Shown one piece after another: positions 35,614 to 48,797 of a stretch of 64,000 nucleotides of DNA. The position numbers and the translations under genes are program-made. The stretch is taken from NCBI GenBank assembly GCA_965153355.1, contig OZ231128.1:7998001-8062000 (forward strand). The letters run 5' to 3'. The DNA comes from Flaccisagitta enflata. Lineage: Eukaryota > Chaetognatha > Sagittoidea > Aphragmophora. Within the stretch, counting starts at the first letter, position 1; each line of letters starts with the position of its first letter. The notes beneath the pieces are model-generated. The model was not told where the DNA came from. It saw only the letters and a program-made list of their open reading frames with translations, and ran no database searches.

Positions 35614-36643
35614 TGGTGCACGCGACTCTACATCCCGCTCTGATTGTCGGTCGGTCGGTTGGTCAGTTGGTTGGTCAGTCAGTTGGTTGGTTAGTCTGTC
35701 GGCCATTTGGTAAGTTGGTTTGTCGGTTGGTTGGTTGGTTGGTCAGTCGGTCGGTCGTTCAGTTGGTTGGTCGGTCAGTCCCCTTTTTGGACAGCGGCCC
35801 CGAAGGGGATGAAGTCCTGTAGAACACAGGGGACTTCCATTCGTTTGTTTGTTTGTTTGTTTGTTTGTTTATCCCCCCCTCTCGCCTCAGGTCAGCCCTC
35901 TGGCCTCAATAAGCCCTCTCAGGCTCCAATCAGCCCTCTCAGGCCGTATTAGCCCTCTTGCCTCGATTAGCCTTCTTAGGCTTCAATCAGCCCTCTCAGA
36001 CCTTTGGCCCTATCAGGCCTCAATCAGACCGCTCAAACTTCCAATCATCCCTTTCAGGCTTCAGGCTTCAAATCTGGCTTCTCAGGCATAAGATCAGGCC
36101 TCTCAAGCCTCAACAAAGGCGTCTCAGACCTCAAATCTGGCCTTTCAGGTCTCTAGTAAGCTCTGGCAGGCCTTCAATTAGTCCACTAAGGCCTAAAATC
36201 AGCCATCAAAGGCTTCATGGCCTTTCAAGCCTTAATTCAGCTCACTCAAGCCTCGAATCAGCCCCTCAAGCCTCCAATTAGCTCTTATCAGACTTTTAAG
36301 GGCCCTCAATCAGTACTCTTTAGCCCCTCAACTAATTCAGGCAGGACAAACGAAAGTCCCCCTGTGTTCTACAGGACTTTGTCCCCTTCGGGGCCGCTGC
36401 CCTGCTTCCTCTCACTCGAATTCTCAATCATGCAGAGCAGGGCAACGGGTATCGCTGACCACATATTGCCCTTGGGCGACTGGTTAATTTTTCGTCCATA
36501 AAGTCATTTTCTATATTCTAAGTCATCTTAGGGTATCTTAAGTCATTTCAAGTTATTCCTAGTCATTCTAAGTCATTCTCAGTCATTCTAAGTCATTCCA
36601 AGTCTGTAAGTCTCCCACGCGACTTTAAGGCGTTGGCCTTGTT
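35614..36643 (+). mobile_element. AGTCGCG-family element with nested GCAGCGGCCCC element
   Basis: It starts at a degenerate GTGCACGCGACTCTACATCC followed by GGTTGGTC repeats, is interrupted at about 35783-36480 by the second family, and resumes with AAGTCATTCT repeats, ending CCCACGCGACTTTAAGGCGT-TGGCCTTGTT. Confidence 0.7.
35783..36480. mobile_element. GCAGCGGCCCC foldback element
   Basis: Arms GGACAGCGGCCCCGAAGGGG and the inverse CCCCTTCGGGGCCGCTGCCC surround a TTTG-repeat and many CTCAGGCCTCAATCAGCC-like units. The right end reads GGGTATCGCTGACCACATAT-TGCCCTTGGGCGAC. Confidence 0.75.
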
Positions 36644-36932
36644 AGAATAAATGCAAACGCGTAAAAGTCAAGGAAAAGTTTGAGACTGACTGACCAAACG
36701 ACAGACTGGCCAACCAACAAACATCAACCAAGTGGCTGTTGGAGCTGCGCACACGCGACTTCAAAGAATTACGATAATTACGATAATACTGCCATTTGCA
36801 AAACACAGTAAAAAAAAATCTGCAATCGTTCAGTTGCAATGGCAAAATTCACACTTAGCTTTGCATGTATCAGGTTATAGTTTAAATAACATGAATGAGG
36901 AATGGAACACAGCCTTGGTATGAACACACTTA

Positions 36933-37290
36933 GGGCGCACTAAGGTCACAGACAATCGCGATTACAAAAAAAAAAGGCCACTCGGTCGCTCGCTACGTTT
37001 GTTCACTTGCACTGCTCAGTGCTTACTCTGCTCACTTACTCTGCAGCACTTTTTAGATGCGTCCTTGCATCTCTATGATAGGCTGTGTCCGTCTGTCTGT
37101 CTCTCTGTTGGTCTGTCTGTCGGTAACGCATTCATTAAAAACCTCCAAATCATGCATTTTTTCAACATAAAAGTGGCCCCAACCCAGTAAAAGTAGCACA
37201 CATTTAACAATTCATTCATTAACTGTTTTCATGCTGTAAACTCGGTTAACGGGAACAATCGTGTTTGTGGTCGTTAGGGGAAAGACGCCC
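36933..37290 (+). mobile_element. Harbinger-like MITE with an inserted degenerate element
   Basis: Left end GGGCGCACTAAGGTCACAGA and right end GTTAGGGGAAAGACGCCC. A GATGCGTCCTTGCATCTCTA element start with GTCTGTCTGTC repeats (about 37047-37125) is inserted inside. Confidence 0.55.
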
Positions 37291-37294
37291 TCTC

Positions 37295-38000
37295 AGTATC
37301 GGATTCTGGCTTATTTTTGCCTTGAGACACATTTGCATATTAAAAGAGTTTTATCGAAGGTTGAACAATTCTTCATCGTCGTCATTAACTTATTGTGGCT
37401 TCTTTTTTCTTTCTTTTTTTATTTTTCACCCTGTTTGATTTGCAACAGCATCTGGGAAATGTTTCTTTTTCTTTATTATTTTGGTTTGTTAGGTATTAGT
37501 TTTTACTTGTGGGCCACGATAGTGGTAGTGGTGCACAGGGGCAGGGGCATTGTTCAAAAGACAGGGCTACCTTGTTTTTTCAACTTATGGTCAGGAACAG
37601 TTAAATCCCACTCCAACGGATTTCAGGGGATCAACTAATTTTACCTGTCAAAGGCGTAATTCTGTTATGGAGTAGAGAAAGTGTACTCATTCAGACATAC
37701 TGCATAGGTCATTTCAAGAGGTCCCATATGAGAAAACTTACGTGAAACTGACCACTTCTGACATCCATGTTATTCTGTCATACAAATTTTGCTCATAGAT
37801 ACCATTTAGAACAACTATGATTTCAATTCCAAACAACTTTCATACAGAAGACCTTATGCAAAAATGAATGATTTGAGTTCTAGAAGGGATGTCTACTTAT
37901 TTTTAGTATGTTCCACATGAGTTCACTTTCCGCGAAATTGACATTATAGCCAATGTAAGAAATTAGGGAAAAAAGAATGATAGGACAAAGAATTAGTAGC
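37295..38000. other. No gene seen
   Basis: A 125-codon frame at 37261-37638 begins inside a MITE end and lacks any family signature; the rest is AT-rich with no supported feature. Confidence 0.5.
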
Positions 38001-38094
38001 CATTATGGGTGAGAATCTGTTAAAAGCTGCTCCTTACATCAGCACAAGTTCAAACCTCTTCGTCTCTTTGTCTCTTTGTTTGGTTGACTCTTTG

Positions 38095-38196
38095 TGTATT
38101 TGTCTCTCTGTTTCTGTCTCTGTCTCTGTCTGTTTATCTGTGTTTCGTTCTGTCTTTCTGTCTCCTTTCTTGTCTGACTGTCTGTCTCTGTCTGTC

Positions 38197-38290
<94 letters not shown>
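38095..38290 (+). repeat. TCTG-rich tract into (TC)n
   Basis: TCTGTCTC-type repeats to 38220, then pure TC to 38290. Confidence 0.97.
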
Positions 38291-38293
<3 letters not shown>

Positions 38294-38329
38294 CATATGA
38301 AGGATAGGTCTCTTTACAAACTCTTTTGA

Positions 38330-39070
38330 CGTTATTTGTGTCGTTAACCTCAGCTCTTTTCGTTGTTGTTGGATTCTCATCATTAATTGTGCTGTGACAT
38401 TAATTGCTGATGATGCTGCTGTAAATGTTGTTGATGTTGCGGCAGATATTGCAAATGCTGCTATTGGACATTGCTTACGCCGTAATTGATGCTGATAAAG
38501 TTACAGACATAACAGTTGATATTTTTGGTACCACCTTCATGGCGTTGTCCCTGTCAATAAGATGTTGAAAAAATAGCTGTTGATGCAGTAACTGCTACAT
38601 GAGAGGCTGTCGACGCAGTGTATGCCGCAAGCTGTCGCAGGCTGTCGACACACTTATTATTGCTCTTGTTGAAGCTAAAATGCTATTCAAAAGGAACAAG
38701 GCCAAGTAGGCCAATAAGGTGCGACATGTGGATCGTCGGGCGAATGCGTTACAGACCGACCAACCGACCGACCGACGGACACAGCCAGTGATAGAGGTGC
38801 TTCGTCGCACCTAAAAACTGGCGAGACAATCTTTATTTGAATTGTTCAATCGAAGTCTTCTTCAATGAACAGTAATCAGCCTTGGAATCCAGTCTATCAA
38901 TCGAAATGTAAAGATGATGTTGCCTTCTTTTTCCCAACTTTTAAAGCTGATTTAGTTGAGGCGAATTATAAGATGGTCCATTACCAGCTAGCATCAGGTA
39001 TGGATTCAGAGCAGTGAGCTATTAAAAGATGGAGGTATTTATGAAAATCCCGACATGGCAACCCGAGCGT
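38330..39070. other. Mostly unassigned; one degenerate element end
   Basis: A GCTGTCGAC-rich patch lies at 38600-38650, and a reverse element end (GACCAACCGACCGACCGACG then TGCTTCGTCGCACCTAAAAA) at 38750-38815. Confidence 0.5.
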
Positions 39071-39189
39071 CATGGGCCATGTCATGGGTATGATTTTTCA
39101 TCAGAACATGCTTACCAACGACAAATGTACGAGTGCTTATAAACTTTTTGCACTTATGATAGAGCAAGCTTGGCCACCAAGCGGCTGTT

Positions 39190-39677
<488 letters not shown>

Positions 39678-39766
39678 GTCCGCTGTGGTGTGTTCCTCCT
39701 TTCAAATCTCGTTCTCGTTTTTTTCCGAGTCTTGTTCATTTGTCAAGAAAGAAAAATGTCCGAAAG

Positions 39767-39768
<2 letters not shown>

Positions 39769-39826
<58 letters not shown>

Positions 39827-39960
39827 GGAGAGAGAGACGGAGAGACAGAGAGACAGAGAGAGGCAGAGACAGAGAGTGACTGAGAGACAGAGAGAGACAG
39901 AGACAGAGACAGAGACAGAGACAGAGACAGAGAGACAGAGTCAGAGACAGAGACAGAGAG
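39769..39960 (+). repeat. (GA)n then (GACAGA)n
   Basis: GA to about 39825, then GAGACAGA repeats. On the same strand it is the purine mirror of the TC tract 100 bp earlier. Confidence 0.97.
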
Positions 39961-40753
39961 GAAATATACGAGTACACGTACGTGAGATCAAGTCGAGTCA
40001 GATGGCAATGAAGATAAAACTCAAGTTTGGGCTTCTGCTTCTTCTTCTTGCGATTCCACCGGGGCGCTAATTTTTTCGGTATCCTTATGATGAATCAAGC
40101 ACATACAGATGCAAATGTCGTCTGTGTAATCATGTATTACACAATTATTTGTGATACTGAAGATAGAAAGTGATGTTTTGAACCAGGTAGATATTGGAGG
40201 AGGTATCATGCAGGGATGTTTATAATTGAGTTGCCTTCGTATCCCCCCCCCTTTTGCCTTTGGTTACCTACCCACCTCATTGTTTTACGCGTAATCAAAT
40301 CTCTGGTTTGCTTTTCTATAGACCCATAAAACAGTACAATTCTTTGATCTAACAAATAAAAAAAATTGCAGTGATTGAAGATAAAAGCTTGGTGAAAAGT
40401 GACCAATGCTTACGACTTTTTTCCTCACGGCGACATTCGCCATTACTGGTAATGACTCGTTATCATGGGGTCAGTCGTTGTTTCAACCTAAGTTCACTAC
40501 AGGATGTGACAGTTTGGAAGCCGGCAAGCTGTAATCATGTATATGCAATCGTAGATAGTCAATATTTATAATGAGAATAATTGATGTGGTGTGGCCGTTT
40601 TCACTCACGCAGCAAGACATGATGTGACGTGATTTCATGTGATGAATTGTGGCCATGTTCACTCATGTAGTACACCGTTCCAAGCCGGAACTTCCAACCT
40701 CCATATGTTTTCAGGTAATAGAATCTTTTTCAGCATAAAATATTTTACACTCT

Positions 40754-41473
40754 CAATGCCGGATCAACCAATAGGCTAAAAAAGCTATAGCTTTGGGCCC
40801 CGCGCCTCAGGGGGGCCCCGCGCCTGCAGCACCCACCCCTGGAAAAAAAAGGAAAAAAAGGAGAAAAAGAAAGAAAGAGAGAAAAAGAAAGAAAGAAAAA
40901 GAAAGAAAAAGAAAGATAAAAAAATGTCAGTTTTACGTATTTTTGAGGCAGAACGAACTCCAATCCACTCGCCCAAACATAGAAATAGCGCTTCGCAAAT
41001 ACCTTTCCATGATAGTAACCAATTGCAGTGGTGAACGATATTTCTCCAAACTAAAACGCATAAAGAATGAATAATGCACATCTATCAGCCAAGATTGTTT
41101 GAACAATCTTACTTTTTTGTCGATCAAGCATGAACATTTACAAAAAATTAATGTTGATGACATAATCACAAAATTTGCAGCCAAAAAAGCCAGGAATGTT
41201 TGCTTAAAATTTTTCCACGATGATATGCTTAACTGTAATGGAAATGTCATATTCTGTTGTTTCATTTATTTTAAGTTCTTTAAATATGTCACTTTTGGGC
41301 AGACAGGAAGTTACGCGTGCTAGATTAAATTTTAATCCACTGGTTTGAGTTGTTTGGTAAACAAGGGGGGGGCAAAGAGAGGGGTTAGCAGGGGGGCAAA
41401 GAGGGGGGGGGGGTTAGGGGGCCCCGCGCCCCTAGCCTAGCTTAGGGCCCCGCACCTTGTTGATCCGGCTTAG
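40754..41473 (+). mobile_element. Short hAT element with 8-bp target duplication
   Basis: The 8-bp direct repeat TACACTCT flanks the element (40746-40753 and 41474-41481). The ends are inverted: CAATGCCGGATCAACCAA on the left and the complement of CTAAGCCGGATCAACAA on the right. Just inside both ends is GGGGCCCCGCGCC-type sequence. An 8-bp target duplication is the hAT hallmark and agrees with the transposase relic inside. At 720 bp it is an internally deleted, non-autonomous copy. Confidence 0.88.
40922..41215 (+). pseudogene. hAT transposase C-terminal dimerisation region, broken
   Basis: One frame reads PNIEIALRKYLSMIVTNCSG, then ERYFSKLKRIKNE, a stop (41072-41074), then LNNLTFLSIKHEHLQKINVDD with AAKKAR. 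This is the hATC dimerisation block seen in hAT/ZMYM-like transposases. The only visible break is an in-frame TAA where the family has an aromatic residue. The N-terminal catalytic part is absent. Confidence 0.8.
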
Positions 41474-41989
41474 TACACTCTATGATAGAGTGGGAGTGAT
41501 GCATTCTAGTAGGCACAATTTGAGAATCACCGGGCTAACTATAAGAAATGTGTTCACACCTTATCACATTGATTTAACACTTGAACACAGGGATGTTTCT
41601 AATTCTGGAATGATTGAGTACTATTTCTATGGTAGACAGGGAAAGTGAAAATTTTCATGGGTTAGAATCTTGCTTTTTCCGCTAGAAAAACAGGAATCGG
41701 CAAAAAGCGGTTGCCTAAATGTTGCTGTTTGTTAATGATTCGTGTTCAGCAGTTTCATGGCTACATTGTATGAAAAAGTACAAATCGAAACACCATCAGA
41801 TCTACTTCACTGACAAATATTTTCATTCTGCATCATACACTAACTTCACTACAAAAAACGGACTCTGAAGTTTCACTTTCTCTCGCTATCTATGGCGCAT
41901 AATCTAAAAAGAAAACACTAAATCACTGATTATTAGATTTTTCAGTGAAAGAGTGATGTCACAAAGTGTGGACATATTTCTTATAGTTG

Positions 41990-42580
41990 GCCCGGCGATT
42001 CCCGAATCGTGCCTCTACCCTGCCATCAATTACAACTGCAACAAAAGAAACCTTTATTGTGCATAAAGTATTTGTATTGGAGAATTCTGCTTTACATCCT
42101 CTGAAAGCATATTATCTACCATTTTTTCATGCAAAATTTCAAAGCTCCCGCTCAAACGGTTTGGCCACAACACTAATTTGAATAAAAAAATTGCTAGGCA
42201 AGTTTGAACAAATTTTGAATCTGAAAAAATTTGCATGTTAGCTCAAATTTTTTTCAATTGTTAAAAGATTTCAAAATATGCAAAAAATTGATATATCAGC
42301 AAGTATTCTTGACTGCATTCAATTTGCATGAATTTAGAATAGTTTTTAAATGAAAAATTGCCTAAAGAAGATGTTTTTTCAGGGAAACATTGTCAAATTT
42401 GAAAATCATGTAGAAACCAAACCGCTTGAGCCAGTGCTTTGAAATTTTGCATGAAAAAATGGTAGATTATATGCTTTCAGATGATATAAAGCCAAATTCC
42501 TCATTATGAATACTTTAAGTGCAATAAAGGTTTCTTTCATTGCAGTTGTATTTGATGACAGGGTACCACTCTCAGAACAG
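41990..42580. mobile_element. Foldback MITE, borders approximate
   Basis: The left arm (CCATCAATTACAACTGCAAC at about 42021, then GAAACCTTTATT) recurs inverted near 42520-42560, and the AAAATGGTAGAT segment of the right arm mirrors the left. I could not fix the exact ends or target duplication. Confidence 0.6.
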
Positions 42581-42654
42581 TTCTAAGATGGGACACTCAT
42601 GAAGGGGCTTGGAGCCTGAGAGCTAAATGAGTTTCTTGTAGTAAGCTCTTGCCA

Positions 42655-43215
42655 AGTTGAATGTGCTGTGGAGCTATGTAGCCATCAGGAGTGTGCTGTG
42701 GTGTGTTGTAGCCATCTAGAGTGTGCTGTGGTTTTCTGCATATGTGAGGAGTGCTGCAACCATGTGGAGTGTGCCACTCGTCATACTACTCAGTGCCTTG
42801 GATTGGAATGTCTGGCGGTCGCATTAAGCTTGACCTCGATTCTATCCTTTAAGGGTATGGTTGCTTAACAATGTTACCCTCGGGTGATTTGTTTAATTTT
42901 GGATACTCAGGTAGCAATCATTTGCCCTTAACTACTTTTGGTAAGGTTAGATTGCGAAAGTATGTTTTTCAGATTATGTTTTATGGAATACTTGGAAAGG
43001 TGCTTTAGCCATGTGGAGTGTGCTGTGGTGTGCGGTAGCTATGTATGAAAGTGTGCTGTGATGTGTTTCAGCCGTGCGGAGTGTGCTGCGGCAAGCTGTA
43101 GCTACGTGGAGTGTGCTGTGTTGTGCTGCAGCCGTGTGAAGAAAGCTGTGGTGTGCTGCAAACGTGTGGAGTGTGCTGTGGTGTGCTGCAGCCGTGTGGA
43201 GTATGCTGTGGTTTG
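42655..43215 (+). repeat. About 31-bp minisatellite (GTGGAGTGTGCTGTGGTGTG)
   Basis: Two clusters (42660-42775 and 43000-43215) with the same unit, separated by about 220 bp of unique sequence. Confidence 0.88.
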
Positions 43216-43309
43216 TTGTGGCGTGTCCATGTTTGTGGCAGTGAGAATTTTGCCTCAGTGGTCCTGATTGACAAGCGTAAATGATGAGACTCGACATTTT
43301 CTTCACACT

Positions 43310-43505
43310 TCCGTTTCATTTTCATCCTCCTCTTCCTCCTCTCCCTATTCCTCCTTTTCTCCTTCGTTCACTTCCGATCCCTCTCCCTCTCACTCCTCTC
43401 CATCTTCCTTCTCTTCTTCATCCTCTTCCTCTATCTCATCCTCCTCTCCTTCTTTCTCTTCCTATCCCTCTCCCTCTCCCTCTTCCTCTTCATCATCCTT
43501 TGCTC
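43310..43505 (+). repeat. CTCCTCTTCC polypyrimidine tract
   Basis: Irregular TCC/TCTTCC repeats; a second similar tract is at 44020-44140. Confidence 0.9.
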
Positions 43506-44020
43506 TTTTTGGGCAGCGGCCCCAAAGGGCGGATGTCCTGTAGGACACAGGGGTGAATTTCCAGACATCCATAAGTCCGTCTGTCCATCCGTCCGTCCGT
43601 ATGTACGTCCCCCCCCCGAAGCTTCTCAAGCCTCAAATTCCCATTTAATAACATGGGAAATTGACAACATACAAACTTCCCATTGAATAACATAGAAAAT
43701 TTACAAAAAAATAAAACATTGCATGATTCCCATTAAATAACATAGAAAATTAATGATAATTAAGAAAAATGTAAAATTCCCATTGAATAACATGGTAAAT
43801 TGATGAGAAATTGAAAAAAAAAAATTCCTTTTGAATAACATGGAAAGTTTCTACCAAGGCCTCAAATATGCCCTCTTAGGACGTCTGGAAATTCACTCCT
43901 GTGTCCTACAGGACATCGGCCCTTTGGGGCCGCTGCCCTGCTCTCACTCAAATTCTTCAGCTAATCACTCCAAGCAAGGCATCGGGTACCGCTGACCATG
44001 TGTGATCCTTAGATGACTTG
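43506..44020. mobile_element. GCAGCGGCCCC foldback element with AACATGGAAAATT repeats
   Basis: Arms at 43511-43555 and 43890-43940; the body has TCCCATTGAATAACATGGAA units of about 50 bp; right end GGGTACCGCTGACCATGTGT. Confidence 0.72.
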
Positions 44021-44244
44021 TTTGTCCTCCTCTTCTTCTTCTACCTCTTCTCCTCTCCTTCTTTCTCTTCCTATCCCTTTCGGGCCCTCTCCCTCAACCT
44101 CCTCTCCCTCTCCCTCTTCCTCTTTTTCTTCCTCTTCCTCCTCTGCAACCTTCCGCCTCCATTTCTTTCACGCCAAATGTCAAAGAATCTTTTTCTCTGT
44201 CTTTTACATCAAATGAGATTTGTTCGTCAAGAACCCTTTTTGTG

Positions 44245-44845
44245 CAGTGGCCCCAAAGGGCCGGTGTCCTGTAGAACACAGGGGTGTACCATTACGTACA
44301 TCTGCACGTCTGTTCATCCCCCCAGGACTTAAGGCCCAAATGCCAGCTTGTTGGTCCAAATCCCAGCCTTTTAGCCCAAATCCCAGCCTTTTGGCCCAAT
44401 TTCAAAACTATGGGCTCAAATCTCAGCCTGTTGGCCCAAATCCAAGCCTGTTGGTCCAAATTTCAGGTTGTTGAACCAAACCCCTGCCTGTTGATCAAAA
44501 TCCCAGCCTCAAGACCCAGATCCTAGCCTTGAGGCCCTAATCCCAGCCATTAGGCCATAAAGCCAAAATTCAAACAAAATCCCAGCCTTTAGGCTCAAAT
44601 CTCTGCATCTGGGCCCAAACCTTGGCTTAATGACCTATAGTCCACCTTAATGGCTCAAACCCAAAACCAATCCTTACAAATCTTGAAATAGTATTAGGCG
44701 GGCATACGTAATGGTTCACCCCTGTGTTCTACAGGACATCTGCCCTTTGGGGCTGCTACCCTACTCTCACTGCACTATGTCACACGATCGCTCCAAGCAG
44801 GGCATTGGGCACCGCTGACCATGTGCGATCCTTGGATGACTTGTT
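44245..44845. mobile_element. GCAGCGGCCCC foldback element with CCCAGCCTGTTGGCC repeats
   Basis: Arms TGCAGTGGCCCCAAAGGGCC and CCCTTTGGGGCTGCTACCCT enclose about twenty CCCAAATCCCAGCCTTTTGG-like units; right end GGGCACCGCTGACCATGTGC. Confidence 0.72.
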
Positions 44846-44999
44846 GACACAATAGTCATTGGTGACAGAGGAGGACTTGACTTATGGTCAATCATTTCCT
44901 TTAAAAACACTTGTGTCTCTGTACATATTCAAAGCCTGAAGAAGCATATTTGCCGAAACACGACGTGTAGCTTTTTACACCCGACTTCTTATTCTATCA

Positions 45000-45215
45000 T
45001 GAATGAATAAATAAATGAATGTATGAATGAATGAATGAATGAATGAATGAATGAATGAATGAATTAATGAATGAATGAATGAGTTAATGAGTTAATGAGT
45101 TTTTGAATTAATGAGTTAATAAATGAATGAATGAATGAATGAATGAATGAATGAATGAATGAATGAATGAATGAATGAATGAATGAATAAATGAATGAAT
45201 GAATGAATGAATGAA
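45000..45215 (+). repeat. (GAAT)n tract
   Basis: GAATGAAT repeats with a few GAGTTAAT interruptions, followed by (GAAG)n at 45240-45450. Confidence 0.97.
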
Positions 45216-45529
45216 AGCATCCAAGCAAAAAAACACAGGGAGAAAGGAAGAAAGGAATGAAGGAAGGAAGGAAAGAAGGGAGGAAGGAAGGAAGGAAGTA
45301 AAGAAGAAAGGGATGGAAGAAAGAAGGAAGGAAAGAAGGAAGGAAGGAAGGAAGAAAGGAAGAAAGGAAGGGAGGGAGGAATGAAGGAAAGAAGGAAGGA
45401 ATGAATGAAGGAAGGAAGGAAGAGAGGAAGGAAGGAATCGAGGAAGGAAGCAATGACCAATGGTCAGACAAACAAACCAACAAACTCATCAGCACCAGCA
45501 ACAACAAAAATAGCAGCCCAAAGCAGCGA

Positions 45530-46168
45530 GTGGTCAGCGGTACCCGTGCCCTGCTTGAGTAGTGTGTGACTTAAGTTGAGGGGGAGCAGGGCAGTAGCCC
45601 CAAAGGGGACGAAGTCCTGTAGAACACAGGGGGAATCTGTCCGTCCGTATGTAAGTCCGCCCCTTCATTCATCCCCCCTGCCCCATCCGAAGGACTTTGT
45701 CTCCTTTGGGGCCTAAATTCTGCCAAATAGCCCAAATCAAAGCAATATGGCCCAAATCTAAGCAAAATGTCTCAAATCCAAGCATAATGGCCCAAATCCA
45801 AGCAAAAAGGCCCAAATCAAGTCAGAATCTTGGTGTAGGAGGCCACAATGTAGGTCTGAGGGGCCATAATGATAGACCTCAGGCCAAAATTGGGGTTTTC
45901 AGTTAAGATTTGAGCCATTTTTCTTGGATTTGGGCCATGATGCTTGGATTTGAGCCATTTTGCTTAGATTTGGGCCATATTGCTTGGATTTGGGCTATTT
46001 GGCAGAATTTAGGTCAGCATAGGCCCCAAAGGAGACAAAGCCCTGAGGATGGGGAAGGAGGGACGGACGTACGGACATATGGACGTACGAATGTACGGAC
46101 GTTTGGACGGACAGATTCCCCCTGTGTTCTACAGGACATTGTCCCCTTCGGGGCCGCTGCCCAAAAAA
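45530..46168. mobile_element. GCAGCGGCCCC foldback element
   Basis: Left end TGGTCAGCGGTACCCGTGCC, arms at about 45587-45632 and 46105-46165, body of GGCCCAAATCCAAGCA repeats inverting at about 45900; directly followed by a (CAA)n tract. Confidence 0.75.
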
Positions 46169-46174
46169 CAATAA

Positions 46175-46467
<293 letters not shown>

Positions 46468-46517
46468 ATAACATTAATTGATAAAGCCTCTTATACGTAT
46501 ATGTAAGTGTAACTATA

Positions 46518-47109
46518 CACAGTGGGCCTTAACTAGGTATGAGTTAAAAAAAATCCCGTGGTAGTGACTTGTACGGGAAGGTACAATTTATAGTGGAGAA
46601 TTTATGTAAACCCTTAAAAAAAATTTCCCTTGAAAATTTTTGCAAAAATTGTTAAAAAGTATCATATTTTGTATATATTTACATATAGATCTTAAAGATA
46701 TATCAGTTTCAAAATTCTGACTCAAGATTCACATTCCTGGTGAAATTTCCATTCATTTGATAGGTCACACTATATACTTAAAAAAAAAGATTTTTTTTTC
46801 TATTTTAGGTCACCGTTGCTTTTTTTGTAACGGTGGCATAGAAAATGAAAATCTTATTTTTTTTTAAAGTATATAGTGTGACCAATCAAATGATTGAAAA
46901 TTTCACCAGGAATGTGAATCTTGAGTCAGAATTTTGAAACTGATATATCCTTGAAATCTGTATGTAAATATATGCAAAAATTGATACTTTTTCACTATTT
47001 TGCAAAAATAGGGGTTTATATCAATTCTCCACTATAAACTATACCTACTCATACAAGTCACTACCATTGGGGAATTTTTTTAACTCATACCCAGTTAAGG
47101 CCTACTGTG
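46518..47109. mobile_element. 592-bp TA-flanked foldback MITE with CACAGTGGGCC ends
   Basis: TA flanks lie at 46516-46517 and 47110-47111. The ends CACAGTGGGCCTTAACT and CACAGTAGGCCTTAACT are inverted. The arms fold back around 46815 with a short central hairpin (CACCGTTGC/GTAACGGTGG). An inner motif TTGATAGGTC-CACTATATAC is also seen in degenerate form near 33450-33605. Confidence 0.85.
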
Positions 47110-47529
47110 TATAGGAGGGTTCACCTACAATTCGACTCTCTTGACTCCAAAAGAGAGTATTGTAACTGGCGCAATTGATAAAGTGATTGAACTAATTCCA
47201 TTAGTCGTTAATGGATTACTTGACCACAGAAATACAAGTCTTCAGTCTTGTACAAACGAGATGTTTATCCATATCAATATGAAACGAACTAACCAGACTA
47301 GAAGGTGACAATTTCTAAAGTTGACATCCTTTCAGCAGCAGCTGCATTTTCAGCTTACACAGAAGCGGCAGAGCAAATAAGCTGAAGCATCATACTACTT
47401 AAGACATCCATCGTTTAAGTACAATGTCAAATAAAAGAGCAAGTCTTTTGCTAAAAGAATTAACAATAAGAATAAAGTCCAATGTGGAAATTTGGTTAAA
47501 AGCTAAACATTGTGCAACAATGGAATGGA

Positions 47530-47620
47530 ATGGAATGGAGGCCGGGAGGTTAGATTACTAGACCACAAGATCACAGATTGTGAGTTCGAGTCTCGGGGAG
47601 AGGCAATTTTTATCATTTTC
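47530..47620 (+). repeat. tRNA-like SINE fragment
   Basis: GAGTTCGAGTCTC matches the B-box/T-arm consensus, and GAGGTTAGATTACTAGACC resembles the D-arm/A-box region about 35 bp upstream. The anticodon stem does not pair well, so it is not a functional tRNA; a tRNA-derived SINE head is most likely. Confidence 0.5.
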
Positions 47621-47730
47621 ATATTCTTTTTGCTAAACAATGGCTTATGCCTTCATACACATGGACTCACATATAAAAGCAGGAAGAGGTTGCAAAACCT
47701 AATCATGAAGGAGAATACAGATAAGTGAAA

Positions 47731-48476
47731 CAAGGCCGGATACACGGCTACCCCAGTCGCGTGCGGGTGGACAGGAGCAGTGCTGAAGAAGGTCACTAGG
47801 GCATCTGGGCAGGAGCCGGATGCTCAAAAAGCTAGAAAACGCTAAAATAGTAACTAGTCATCCAAGGATCGCACATGGTCAGCGGTACCCGATGCCCTGC
47901 TGGGAGTGATTCAGTGAAAAAGTGGAGTGAGAGCAGGGCAGCGGCCCCAAAGGGCCGATGTCCTGTAGAACACAGGGGGGAATTTCCATACGTCCTGAGG
48001 GGGCATATTTCAGGCCTTAGATGACTGATTTAGACCGCTGAAGGCATATTTGAAGGCTGGAGGGCAGAATCAAGGCTTGGAGAGCCGATTTGAGGTTTGG
48101 AGGGCAAATTCAAGCCATGGAGGGCTGATTTTATGCTTGGAGGGCTAATTGAAGGTCTGGAAGGCAGATTTGAGGTCTGGAGGACAGATTTGAGGTGGGG
48201 GGGGGGCTGATTTGAAGCCTGGAAAGCTGATTTGAGGCCTGGAGGGCTGAATTGAGGGCTGGGAGGGCAAATTTGAGGGCTGGGAGAGCGAATTTGAGGC
48301 CAATGGGGGGGGGACGGACGGACGGAAGGACGGACGGACGGACGGACGTATGGAAATTCCCCCCTGTGTTCTACAGGACATCGGCCCTTTGGGGCCGCTG
48401 CCCAAAAAGGGGACCAACCAACCAACCAACAAACCGACTGACAGACCGACATAGGGGGATATAGAGTCGCGGTGAA
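47731..48476 (-). mobile_element. AGTCGCG element (reverse) hosting a GCAGCGGCCCC element
   Basis: ACAAGGCCGGATACACGGCT-type left end and GTCGCGGTGAAAA right end. The nested element spans about 47862-48412 with AAGGATCGCACATGGTCAGC at one end, GGAGGGCTGATT-type repeats and (GGAC)n within. Confidence 0.75.
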
Positions 48477-48546
48477 AATTGATGACGGTTTTTTTCACAT
48501 TCGAGACGAAGACCTACGACGAGAATTTTCGTTATGAAACCACTTC

Positions 48547-48547
<1 letters not shown>

Positions 48548-48578
<31 letters not shown>

Positions 48579-48797
48579 GACAGAGACAGTCAGAAGTCAG
48601 AAACAGAGACAAAGTCAGAAACAGAGACAAAGAGAGACTCACTGCAGGTGTACGCTCGTTTTCATCATCTAAAAGCCATTATAGAAAGGATTGATACTCC
48701 GATTATGAAGCCAAGAGAAAAGAGATATGCTTGAAGGCATGAGAAAGAGACATACTAAGTTGAGTTGAAGAACGATGAAGACACTGAGGAGAGAGAG

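Noticed and set aside
37261-37638. Hydrophobic 125-codon frame
   Set aside because: Starts inside a MITE terminus, T-rich DNA gives apparent hydrophobicity, no splice or family support.
42054-42236. Minus-strand 60-codon frame
   Set aside because: It lies in the left arm of a foldback MITE.
47530-47620. Functional tRNA gene
   Set aside because: B-box-like motif is good, but the acceptor and anticodon stems do not pair, so SINE remnant is preferred.
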